Positions 1 to 6,454 of a stretch of 7,845 nucleotides of DNA are shown here, one piece after another (position 1 is the stretch's first letter; each line of letters begins with the position of its first letter). The stretch covers positions 1 to 7,845 of the forward strand of contig CAUHFD010000138.1 of assembly GCA_959605275.1 (NCBI GenBank), in the 5' to 3' direction. Source of the DNA: an uncultured Eubacteriales bacterium. GTDB taxonomy: Bacteria; Bacillota; Clostridia; Oscillospirales; Ruminococcaceae. A program made the position numbers and the translations under genes. The notes under the pieces are model-generated. The model was not told the origin of the DNA. It made no database searches and saw only the letters and a program-made list of their open reading frames with translations.

Positions 1-34
1 GTGGAACTGACAGAATACTAAATTTTTTTCTCGT

Positions 35-67
35 TGTGAGGTTTCTGTGACATTTTGCTGATACTAT
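35..67 (+). promoter_or_regulatory. Promoter and putative response-regulator operator of the two-component operon
   Basis: Two TGTGA direct repeats lie at 35-39 and 46-50, one helical turn (11 bp) apart, which is the usual geometry for tandem binding of OmpR-family regulators. An extended -10 box (TGA followed by TACTAT, 59-67) begins 12 bp after the end of the second repeat when the -10 hexamer at 62 is taken as reference. No good -35 box is present, which fits an activator-dependent promoter. The same arrangement recurs at 1861-1893 in front of the transporter genes, with an identical 27-bp distance from the first repeat to the -10 hexamer. The motif and spacing are seen directly. Binding by the regulator encoded just downstream is inferred. 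Confidence 0.7.
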
Positions 68-90
68 AAAAAGAAAAAGGATGTGATACT

Positions 91-774
91 ATGCGAATAC
101 TGGTTGTTGAAGATGACCAGCTTTTGAATAAGACATTAAGCTATAATCTGTCGGCTGTCGGATATTCCGTGGATGGGGCTATGTCAAAGGCTGTTGCCAT
201 AAGATTTCTTGAAAAACAGGATTATGATTTAATCGTTTTGGATGTCAATCTGCCAGATGGGAACGGGTTTGATATATGCCGTGAGGTAAAAGAACGCCGT
301 CCTGATACCGCCGTGATTTTTCTAACCGCAAATGATATGGAAAGCGATATGCTGAAAGGATTTGAATTGGGCGCAGATGATTATGTAACAAAGCCCTTTC
401 CTATCAGCGTGTTCCAAAAGAAAGTATCTGCTTTACTGAACCGCATTTCAGCACAATCCGGCGGAGATTTCTACGATGATGGGAATTTGTATATCAATTT
501 TTCCGAATTATCAGCGTGTCTTGCAGGACAGCCGATTACCCTTACATCATTGGAATATCGTTTACTAAAAGTGCTGACAAGAAATTCTCAAACTGTCCTG
601 ACCCGGCAGGTATTGCTTGAAAAGCTGTGGGATATAGATGAAAATTATGTGGATGAACACGCACTTACCACAACGATCAGCCGCATCCGCAGTAAAATTG
701 AAACGAACCAGCATTCCTACATCAAAACCGTTTACGGTATGGGCTATATGTGGATTGGAGGAGCGCAAAAATGA
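91..774 (+). CDS. OmpR/PhoB-family response regulator
   Basis: This 227-residue DNA-binding response regulator should be phosphorylated by the kinase encoded next to it. The N-terminal receiver domain (about 1-118) has the acidic pair D8/D9, phosphoacceptor D51 (in VLDVNLPDGNG), T79 and K101 (in YVTKPF), so all catalytic positions are present. The C-terminal half (about 128-225) is a winged helix: LTSLEYRLLKVL opens it, a helix around 188-203 (VDEHALTTTISRIRSKI) is the probable recognition helix, and the wing hairpin is VYGMGYMW. Length is normal for the family. The start is supported by AAAGG at 76-80 with a spacing of about 10 nt. The stop overlaps the kinase start by 4 bp (ATGA), so the two are translationally coupled. 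The likely targets are its own promoter and the transporter promoter, because both carry the same paired TGTGA sites. Family assignment is firm; the target assignment is inference. Confidence 0.95.
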   Translation: MRILVVEDDQLLNKTLSYNLSAVGYSVDGAMSKAVAIRFLEKQDYDLIVLDVNLPDGNGFDICREVKERRPDTAVIFLTANDMESDMLKGFELGADDYVTKPFPISVFQKKVSALLNRISAQSGGDFYDDGNLYINFSELSACLAGQPITLTSLEYRLLKVLTRNSQTVLTRQVLLEKLWDIDENYVDEHALTTTISRIRSKIETNQHSYIKTVYGMGYMWIGGAQK

Positions 775-1802
775 TTTCAAAAAAACTCTCCTTAAATAAA
801 GTCTGCATAATACTGGCAACTACCATTTTACTTTTATCCGTGGTCATGTTTTCGGTTCTATATATCCTGACAAAAGAAATGTCTGTGGTATTTTGTAGCA
901 TGGCGTTCTGTCTGCTTTTTCTGCTTTGTGTTACTGTTTTTGTGATACTGATACGGCGAAAGCTGACTTTGTTTTCTGAAATACTTTGCTGCACCTTAGA
1001 CGAAATGATGAATGGAAAAATAGATATATCACAGGTTGCCGAAGAAGAAAACCTATTTTATAAAATCAATCATCGGCTGGTGCGTCTTTATGAGGTTATG
1101 CAGGAAAGCAAAAACAGCGTTGCCAGTGAACGAGCTGACTTACAGGAATTGATTTCCGATATTTCTCATCAGGTAAAGACACCGATAGCAAACTTAAAAA
1201 TGGTAAATGCCACCTTATTAGAACAAGAAGTGCCATCGGATAAACAGCGGGAATTTCTGCTTGCCAGTGGCACACAGCTTGATAAACTGGATTTCTTAAT
1301 GCAGGCTATGATAAAAACATCCCGGCTTGAAACGGGTGTTATCTCACTTGAAAAGAAACAGCAGCCCATTTATGATACTCTTGCTATGGCTCTGGGTGGT
1401 ATCTTTCTGAACGCTGAAAGGAAGCACATACAAGTTGAAGTAAACTGCCCGGAAACATTGGTTGTTTCCCATGACCGCAAATGGACGGCAGAAGCCCTAT
1501 TTAACATATTGGATAATGCAGTTAAGTACACGCCGGAGTACGGTTCTATCCGTGTTTGCGTTGAAAGCTGGGAAATGCACCTGAAAGTCAGCATCACTGA
1601 TACCGGCAAAGGTATTCCCGAAAACCAACAGGGAGCAATTTTTAGGCGCTTTTATCGGGAAGAAAATGTCCACGATATAGAGGGAATCGGCATTGGGCTG
1701 TATCTCGCAAGGGAAATTATTAGCTTGCAGAACGGTTATATACAAGTAACTTCTCAAGTAGGAACAGGCTCAACATTCTCCGTTTTTCTTCCCCATGAAT
1801 AA
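771..1802 (+). CDS. Membrane sensor histidine kinase, intramembrane-sensing type
   Basis: This 343-residue kinase is the cognate partner of the upstream regulator. Two hydrophobic helices (about residues 11-33 and 38-61) are joined by only a few residues (around TKEM), so there is almost no extracellular sensor domain. That layout is typical of intramembrane-sensing kinases such as BceS, which usually take their signal from an associated ABC transporter. The dimerisation/phosphoacceptor helix carries H133 in ISHQVKTPI. The ATPase domain shows the N box (N245 and N249 in NILDNAVKY), the G1 box (DTGKGIP, D277), the F box (FRRF, 291-294) and the G2 box (GIGIGLYLA, from 305), so it looks fully active. 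The start at 771 is chosen over an in-frame ATG at 750 because GGAGGAG at 757-763 sits 7 nt upstream and ATG overlaps the regulator stop as ATGA. Signal and ligand are unknown. Confidence 0.93.
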   Translation: MISKKLSLNKVCIILATTILLLSVVMFSVLYILTKEMSVVFCSMAFCLLFLLCVTVFVILIRRKLTLFSEILCCTLDEMMNGKIDISQVAEEENLFYKINHRLVRLYEVMQESKNSVASERADLQELISDISHQVKTPIANLKMVNATLLEQEVPSDKQREFLLASGTQLDKLDFLMQAMIKTSRLETGVISLEKKQQPIYDTLAMALGGIFLNAERKHIQVEVNCPETLVVSHDRKWTAEALFNILDNAVKYTPEYGSIRVCVESWEMHLKVSITDTGKGIPENQQGAIFRRFYREENVHDIEGIGIGLYLAREIISLQNGYIQVTSQVGTGSTFSVFLPHE

Positions 1803-1812
1803 CCTGTTTTTT

Positions 1813-1840
1813 TGAAATGTCACAGAATTGTGACATTTCA
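1813..1840. repeat. Perfect 12-bp inverted repeat, putative regulator site upstream of the transporter promoter
   Basis: The left arm TGAAATGTCACA (1813-1824) and right arm TGTGACATTTCA (1829-1840) are perfect complements around the 4-base centre GAAT. The right arm contains TGTGACATTTC, which is repeated exactly at 1861-1871 in the transporter operator, 32 bp (about three helical turns) downstream. TGTGACATTT also occurs at 46-55 before the regulator gene. The element starts 10 bp after the kinase stop, so it could also form a hairpin at the 3' end of the kinase mRNA. It has no T-run on its downstream side, so it is a poor intrinsic terminator. The shared motif favours a protein-binding site. 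Confidence 0.75.
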
Positions 1841-1886
1841 GGGCAATTTATTATGTCGGCTGTGACATTTCTGTGAGGATTGCCCT
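1840..1886. repeat. 8-bp inverted repeat flanking the transporter operator
   Basis: AGGGCAAT (1840-1847) and ATTGCCCT (1879-1886) are exact reverse complements with 31 bp between them. They enclose the two TGTGA repeats and end one base before the TATAAT box. They could be a second operator layer, or could form a hairpin in any read-through transcript from the kinase gene. They lie upstream of the expected transcription start of the transporter operon and so would not be in its own mRNA. An arm of 8 bp could arise by chance, so functional meaning is uncertain. Confidence 0.4.
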
Positions 1887-1893
1887 TTATAAT
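1861..1893 (+). promoter_or_regulatory. Promoter and putative operator of the ABC transporter operon
   Basis: TGTGA repeats lie at 1861-1865 and 1872-1876 with an 11-bp period. A consensus -10 box TATAAT is at 1888-1893. The distance from first repeat to -10 hexamer is 27 bp, exactly as at 35-62. The bases between the repeats are also alike: both read TGTGA, two variable bases, TTTC, TGTGA. No proper -35 box sits at 16-18 bp (GTGACA at 1862-1867 would need a 20-bp spacer), which suggests activation by a bound regulator. Transcription should begin near 1900, giving a leader of roughly 25 nt before the ATPase start. Confidence 0.72.
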
Positions 1894-1924
1894 GAAGCCA
1901 TCACAAGAAAGGATGGTGTTCTCT

Positions 1925-2590
1925 ATGAGCATTTTAGAAACAAAAAACTTGAAAAAATACTATGGCACCGAGCCGAATATAACAAAAGCTCTGGATGGTG
2001 TAACTCTCACTGTCGAACAGGGAGAATTTGTTGCCATTGTGGGAACTTCCGGCAGCGGAAAATCCACATTGCTCAATATGATGGGGGGCTTGGATGTTCC
2101 CACTTCCGGTAATGTAAAGGTCAAGGGAAAAGATTTGTCAGGGCTGAACGATGAACAGCTTACGATTTTCCGCAGACGCAATATCGGTTTTATTTTCCAG
2201 AACTATAACCTTGTTCCCGTTCTCAATGTATATGAAAACATTGTTTTGCCCGTAGAATTGGATGGCGATACAGTAGATAAAAATTTCATGGACGAAGTTG
2301 TGCAAATGCTGGCACTCGGCGATAAGCTGCAAAATATGCCGAACAACTTATCCGGCGGTCAGCAACAGCGTGTAGCGATTGCTCGCGCCCTTGTCTCAAA
2401 GCCTGCCATTATATTAGCCGATGAACCAACGGGCAATCTTGACAGTAAAACAAGCAGCGATGTATTGGGACTGTTGAAAGTAACAAGCCAGAAATTTCAT
2501 CAAACGATTGTGATGATTACCCACAATAGCGAGATCGCCCAGCTTGCAGACCGTATTGTCCGCATTGAGGACGGGAAAATTGCAGAATAA
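1925..2590 (+). CDS. ABC transporter ATP-binding protein (MacB/BceA-like)
   Basis: This 221-residue cytoplasmic ATPase powers the permease encoded 14 bp downstream. All nucleotide-binding motifs are present: Walker A GTSGSGKST (40-48), Q-loop Q92 (IFQNYNLVP), signature LSGGQ (142-146), Walker B IILADEP with D166 and catalytic E167, D-loop NLDSKT, and switch histidine H200 (MITHN). The sequence after Walker A (LLNMMGGLDVPTSG) and the FQNYNLVP stretch are typical of the LolD/MacB/BceA group that pairs with FtsX-type permeases. The start at 1925 is preferred. An in-frame ATG at 1880 lies upstream of the predicted -10 box and so would not be transcribed from it, and an in-frame ATG at 1913 directly abuts the AAAGG site. 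The leader before 1925 resembles that of the regulator gene (AAAGGATG, then ATG 10-12 nt on). Confidence 0.94.
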   Translation: MSILETKNLKKYYGTEPNITKALDGVTLTVEQGEFVAIVGTSGSGKSTLLNMMGGLDVPTSGNVKVKGKDLSGLNDEQLTIFRRRNIGFIFQNYNLVPVLNVYENIVLPVELDGDTVDKNFMDEVVQMLALGDKLQNMPNNLSGGQQQRVAIARALVSKPAIILADEPTGNLDSKTSSDVLGLLKVTSQKFHQTIVMITHNSEIAQLADRIVRIEDGKIAE

Positions 2591-2604
2591 GGGGGGCAAA
2601 AACT

Positions 2605-5181
2605 ATGAATGATATTTTATTTGGAAATAGCAATCGCCCTGTTATCAAAAAATTATCCAACCGTTATTTCAAAGCAGGAAAGAGTAGAAATATCATTGCA
2701 ATTATTGCAATCGCTCTAACTACTATACTCTTTACAACCATTTTTACATTAGGCTCTGGTTTGATAGATACCGTTCACGACCAAAATATCAGAAAACAAG
2801 GTGGCGACGGTCAAGCGGTTTTGAATTATATAAGCGATGAGGTTTTTGATAATATAAAAGGCAATGAGATGATTGAACAGATTGCCTATACAAAGGCAGT
2901 GTCTTATCATATCAATAATCCCGGACTGGAAAAATGGCGTGCTGATATGTGGTTTATGGACGATACTGCTTTGAAGTTTGCACGGTATGAGCCAACAACG
3001 GGACACCGTCCTGAAGCAGAGAATGAAATTATGGCTGATACCAAAACGCTGGACGCACTTGGTATTCCTGCTGAAATCGGAGCAACCGTAACTTTGGACT
3101 ATCAAATTAAAGGGATTTCATATTCAAAGAATTTTGTACTATGCGGATTTTGGGAAACAGACAGCCTAAGTAATATTGGACGACTTATTGTTTCTAAAGC
3201 CTTTGTTGACAATAATTCTGAACTTTTAACATACACCTATCCCGAAGATAATGACTATTCCGGCGTAGTCGCCGCTTATGTTATGTTTCATGGAAACGGA
3301 GCTATCGAATCAAAATTACATCAGCTTCTTGCTGAAACGGGCTATACTTGTGATACTATGGGCGGAAGTCCATCAGATGACAATTATGTGATCGCTCGTG
3401 TTAGTCCTGCATATCAAGGCAGTAACTTTTTAGAAAATCCAGCTTTATTGATTTCGGGGATTGTTGGCATACTTTTAATTATGATAACAGGGTATTTGAT
3501 TATATATAATATTTTCCAAATCTCTGTCATTCAAGATATTCAATCCTACGGACAGCTTAAAACTTTAGGCACAACAAAACGACAAATAAAGAAACTTATC
3601 AGCAAACAGGCTATGTTACTTTCCTTTATCGGTATTCCATTCGGCTTGCTAATTGGTTTCTTTGTTGGACGAGCATTAGTACCATTTTTAATGAACGGCA
3701 CAGTTTATGCTTCGGACGCAGGAGTAAAAGTAACTGCTAATCCAATTATTTTTATCGGAGCTGCTTTATTTGCACTTGTTACAGTGATTATTAGCGTAAA
3801 TAAGCCTGCCAAAATAGCAGGTTCAGTATCGCCTATTGAAGCAATCCGCTATACCGAAAATGACGCAACAGCATTTCAAGGCAAAAAGACGTCTAATAAA
3901 AAGTCTATACATGGAGCCAAAATTCATCGCATGGCATTATCAAATCTTGGTCGGAACAAGAAACGTACAATTTTGGTTATTATTTCTATGACTTTGAGTT
4001 TGGTATTGTTCAACACTGTATTCACACTTGCAAGCGGCTTTGATGTGGAAAAATATGTAGAGAAATTTGTAAACAAGGATTTCATCATCTCTACTGCGGA
4101 TTACTTCAATTTTAAGTTTGGAAATAGCGACAGCAAAAATGACCTTTCCACTTCTTTTATTGAAGCAGTTAAGCAAAATCCGGCATTTGATGAGGGTGGC
4201 GAGTTATATACTACAAAGATTTTGGAAGAAGCATTTTCTGTCGAGAATGGAGTTACCTCAAATTATAACAAAGACGCTGAGGGAAATCCTTTGGTTCAAT
4301 TATATGGAGCAGATGATTTTTTACTGAACTCAATGGATGTTATAGAGGGAACGATTGATTGGGAAGCATTAAAATCCGGGAACTATGTACTGTATGCCCT
4401 GACCGCTGATGACAATGGAAACATTATTGATGACCCTAATATTCATGTTGGCGATACACTTCACTTCAATCATGTACAAATGAACGGACTTTCCAGTAGT
4501 ATAGATAATAACTTTGACTGCAAGGTTATGGCAAAGGTGCTAATCAATGAAAACACCGATACGATAAGAAGTACCGGATTTGCAAAGTTCTATATGCCGA
4601 CGGATGTTTTCTTACCTCTTTGCGAGCAACCTCATTTGGTTAGCTTCCCATTCAATGTAGTTGACGGTATGGAAGCTGATATGGAGGAATTTTTGAGCAG
4701 CTATGTTGAGGACATTGAGCCGAGTATGAATTACGACTCTAAACAAACGTATATCAATTCCTTTAATGATTTAACCTCTCTGATTATTACCATAGGGGGA
4801 GCGTTAAGCATTATCATTGGCTTAATAGGAATTACAAATTTTGTAAACTCTGTTCTTACCAGCATTATTACACGAAGAAAAGAACTTGCCATGCTTCAAA
4901 GTATTGGTATGACAGGAAAACAGCTAAAGAAAATGCTGTCATTTGAGGGCTTATACTATGCTGCGGGAACAGTTGTTGCGTCAATCGTATTTGGTTCTCT
5001 GGTATCGGTTATCATTGTAAGAGCAATTTCAAATAGCATTTGGTTTTTCACTTATAAATTTGTTATTTTCCCTATGTTTGTTATCTATCCATTTTTGATT
5101 GCGCTAACGGTTATTATTCCGGCAATCATATATCGAAAGATCGCAAAAACAAGTATTATAGAACGGCTTCATCAAAACTAA
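2605..5181 (+). CDS. FtsX-type ABC transporter permease with two large extracytoplasmic domains
   Basis: This 858-residue membrane protein is the transport partner of the preceding ATPase. Eight membrane segments can be placed at about 29-52, 279-306, 335-358, 379-397, 454-477, 723-750, 784-806 and 820-843. They form two repeated FtsX units, each with one helix, a large outside domain (about 53-278 and 478-722) and three helices. The halves are visibly duplicated: FTTIFTLGSGL matches FNTVFTLASGF, and YGQLKTLGTTKRQIKK matches LAMLQSIGMTGKQLKK. BceB-type permeases are shorter, have ten helices and one outside domain, so this is a different subtype despite the Bce-like setting. The start has a G-run ribosome site (GGGGGG, 2591-2596) 8 nt upstream. 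Sampled lines look more AT-rich than the ATPase and kinase genes. Export or sensing of a peptide or lipid-like compound is plausible; the substrate is unknown. Confidence 0.92.
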   Translation: MNDILFGNSNRPVIKKLSNRYFKAGKSRNIIAIIAIALTTILFTTIFTLGSGLIDTVHDQNIRKQGGDGQAVLNYISDEVFDNIKGNEMIEQIAYTKAVSYHINNPGLEKWRADMWFMDDTALKFARYEPTTGHRPEAENEIMADTKTLDALGIPAEIGATVTLDYQIKGISYSKNFVLCGFWETDSLSNIGRLIVSKAFVDNNSELLTYTYPEDNDYSGVVAAYVMFHGNGAIESKLHQLLAETGYTCDTMGGSPSDDNYVIARVSPAYQGSNFLENPALLISGIVGILLIMITGYLIIYNIFQISVIQDIQSYGQLKTLGTTKRQIKKLISKQAMLLSFIGIPFGLLIGFFVGRALVPFLMNGTVYASDAGVKVTANPIIFIGAALFALVTVIISVNKPAKIAGSVSPIEAIRYTENDATAFQGKKTSNKKSIHGAKIHRMALSNLGRNKKRTILVIISMTLSLVLFNTVFTLASGFDVEKYVEKFVNKDFIISTADYFNFKFGNSDSKNDLSTSFIEAVKQNPAFDEGGELYTTKILEEAFSVENGVTSNYNKDAEGNPLVQLYGADDFLLNSMDVIEGTIDWEALKSGNYVLYALTADDNGNIIDDPNIHVGDTLHFNHVQMNGLSSSIDNNFDCKVMAKVLINENTDTIRSTGFAKFYMPTDVFLPLCEQPHLVSFPFNVVDGMEADMEEFLSSYVEDIEPSMNYDSKQTYINSFNDLTSLIITIGGALSIIIGLIGITNFVNSVLTSIITRRKELAMLQSIGMTGKQLKKMLSFEGLYYAAGTVVASIVFGSLVSVIIVRAISNSIWFFTYKFVIFPMFVIYPFLIALTVIIPAIIYRKIAKTSIIERLHQN

Positions 5182-5190
5182 ATAATATAG

Positions 5191-5230
5191 AAAAGCTGGA
5201 AGCAAAATTAAGTCTGCTTCCAGCTTTTTT
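5191..5230 (+). terminator. Rho-independent terminator of the transporter operon
   Basis: AAAAGCTGGAAGCA (5191-5204) pairs perfectly with TGCTTCCAGCTTTT (5215-5228) around a 10-nt loop, and six Ts (5225-5230) follow the GC-containing part of the stem. It begins 9 bp after the permease stop. Read on the minus strand the stem ends in TTTT followed by an AT-rich stretch, so it may also stop transcripts coming from the minus-strand helix-turn-helix remnant. Confidence 0.93.
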
Positions 5231-5303
5231 GTATTTGCTATTGTATGTGGTTGACTAAGGAATATTGTTTAAGCGTGAGTTTGTGATATTGGGTGTGGTA
5301 TCT

Positions 5304-5441
5304 TTAACTATGGGAAACTCCTCGTTCCCATTTAGAAACCGATTTGTCACTCATATTCAGTTTTTCTGCCAATTGCTTCTGCGTCAGTCCAAGAGCTTTT
5401 CTTTTTTCTGCAATATATTTTCCGATTTTGATTAAATCCAT
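5304..5441 (-). pseudogene. Truncated XRE-type helix-turn-helix regulator
   Basis: Reading from 5441 down, the minus strand encodes 45 residues that start MDLIKIGKYIAEKRKALGLT and continue through QKQLAEKLNMSDKSVSKWERG, then end abruptly after GVSHS. The helix-turn-helix of the Cro/CI (XRE) family is complete, including the invariant SVSKWERG turn. Full-length relatives normally continue with LPD-type sequence to finish the five-helix domain and often carry a long C-terminal region. Here the reading frame leaves the family pattern at about residue 43. A good ribosome site (GGGAG on the minus strand, within 5450-5457) lies about 8 nt before the start, so the 5' end looks intact. No continuation was recognised in the other two frames down to 5231, so loss of the 3' part is more likely than a simple frameshift. 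A genuine short HTH peptide is possible but less likely. Confidence 0.75.
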
Positions 5442-5570
5442 ATAATTCACTCCCTTCTGTTTAATCTAAGCATAATATAAATTATAAGAAATGAACACCC
5501 CTTATGAGTAGAATGCGTTGAGTATTTGAGTTCTGGCTGAATTAGTGATAGATTAGGACGCAAGAGTTGA

Positions 5571-5600
5571 TTGACGCTGGATAATGCTCCGTAATATAAT
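5571..5600 (+). promoter_or_regulatory. Sigma-A promoter for the TraX-family gene
   Basis: TTGACG (5571-5576, five of six matches to the -35 consensus) and a perfect TATAAT (5595-5600) are separated by 18 bp. Transcription should start near 5607, leaving a leader of about 50 nt. The leader includes a short imperfect palindrome (GGCA at 5619 and TGCC at 5634 as outer arms). This promoter may also drive the alcohol dehydrogenase gene, since no clear terminator or strong promoter is seen between the two genes. Confidence 0.75.
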
Positions 5601-5655
5601 GAAAAGAAAAGAATAAAAGGCAGATATCTATGCCTGGATAGATGGAGAAGAACCT

Positions 5656-6399
5656 ATGGAGGAAAAAAGAGGAATTGATTCGTTTACACTACATATTCTG
5701 GCAATGCTGTTTATGTTATGTGATCATTTGTGGGCGACACTATTTCCAGCACAGGAATGGATGACATGCGTAGGAAGACTTGCTTTTCCGATTTTCGCAT
5801 TTATGATCGCAGAAGGATGCTATTATACTTCGAATGTGAAAAAATACATGCTGCGTCTTTTTTTATTTGCCATAATTTCAGAAATACCATTTAACTTGAT
5901 TATGGGAAGTTCTGTATTTTACCCGTTTCATCAAAATGTACTATGGACCTTTTTATTAGGGGTGTTATCGATACAGATCATTGAAAAGGCAAAGAAGAAA
6001 CAAAAGAAATGGATATCGTTTTTTGTGGTTTGCCTCGTGCTTTTGATGGATTTTCTGCTTGGAACCATAACCATGGTAGATTACAATGCTGCAGGAATAC
6101 TGACGGTATTGCTTTTTTATTTTTTTCGCAAGAAAACCTGGATTTCTTTTGCGGCACAGCTTGTCGGGCTGTATTATTTGAATGTAGTTATGCTGGGGAA
6201 TCTGTATTATCCGGTAACGATTCTGGGACATCATTTTGAGATTGCACAGCAGAGCTTTGCACTGCTGGCACTGATTCCAATCTGGTTATATCATGGAGAG
6301 CAGGGGTACCATAGCAAGTGGTTCAAGTATTTCTGTTATGCGTTTTATCCGGTGCACCTTCTTATCTTGTTTGTTATTTGGCAATGGCGTATTCGGTAA
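5656..6399 (+). CDS. TraX-family integral membrane protein
   Basis: This 247-residue polytopic membrane protein has the family hallmarks: an N-terminal LHILAMLFMLCDHL helix with D23/H24, GRLAFPIFAFMIAEG (40-54) followed by TSNVKKYMLRL, SEIPFN (75-80), FHQN (91-94), a DYNAAGI segment (142-148), FALLALIPIWLY (201-212) and a final KYFCYAFYPVHLLIL. The founding member is the F-plasmid pilin acetylase, and the family is distantly related to membrane acyltransferases. The conserved H24, H92 and H234 are candidate functional residues. Many Clostridia carry chromosomal copies with no conjugation genes nearby, and none are seen here, so the name should not be read as evidence for a plasmid. The start is set by GGAG at 5644-5647, 8 nt upstream. 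The substrate is unknown. Confidence 0.9.
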   Translation: MEEKRGIDSFTLHILAMLFMLCDHLWATLFPAQEWMTCVGRLAFPIFAFMIAEGCYYTSNVKKYMLRLFLFAIISEIPFNLIMGSSVFYPFHQNVLWTFLLGVLSIQIIEKAKKKQKKWISFFVVCLVLLMDFLLGTITMVDYNAAGILTVLLFYFFRKKTWISFAAQLVGLYYLNVVMLGNLYYPVTILGHHFEIAQQSFALLALIPIWLYHGEQGYHSKWFKYFCYAFYPVHLLILFVIWQWRIR

Positions 6400-6454
6400 T
6401 AGATCAGCAGCGGAAATTCTGGATAAATTATTATAGAAAGTGATGGGGAAAAGA

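Noticed and set aside
750..770. Earlier kinase start at 750
   Set aside because: No ribosome site is placed for it, whereas 771 has GGAGGAG at 7 nt and an ATGA overlap with the regulator stop.
1813..1840. Rho-independent terminator for the regulator-kinase operon
   Set aside because: The stem is perfect, but GGGCAATTTA follows it instead of a T-run; the T-run is on the upstream side. The arm sequence also recurs in the operators, so a DNA-binding site is the better reading.
1880..1924. N-terminal extension of the ABC ATPase from 1880
   Set aside because: This ATG lies upstream of the predicted -10 box at 1888-1893 and the extra residues do not fit the family; 1925 gives the normal N-terminus.
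2749..3105. Minus-strand 118-codon frame inside the permease gene
   Set aside because: It is fully overlapped by a long, well-supported FtsX permease frame, and its translation shows no family pattern.
1..5300. Direct repeats marking insertion ends of the transport module
   Set aside because: Comparing the left edge with the 5231-5303 stretch by eye gave no repeat longer than a few bases, so no attachment site or target duplication can be claimed.
5656..6399. TraX-family gene as a sign of a conjugative plasmid
   Set aside because: The family is common on clostridial chromosomes, and no relaxase, type IV secretion, integrase or transposase sequence is seen in the window.
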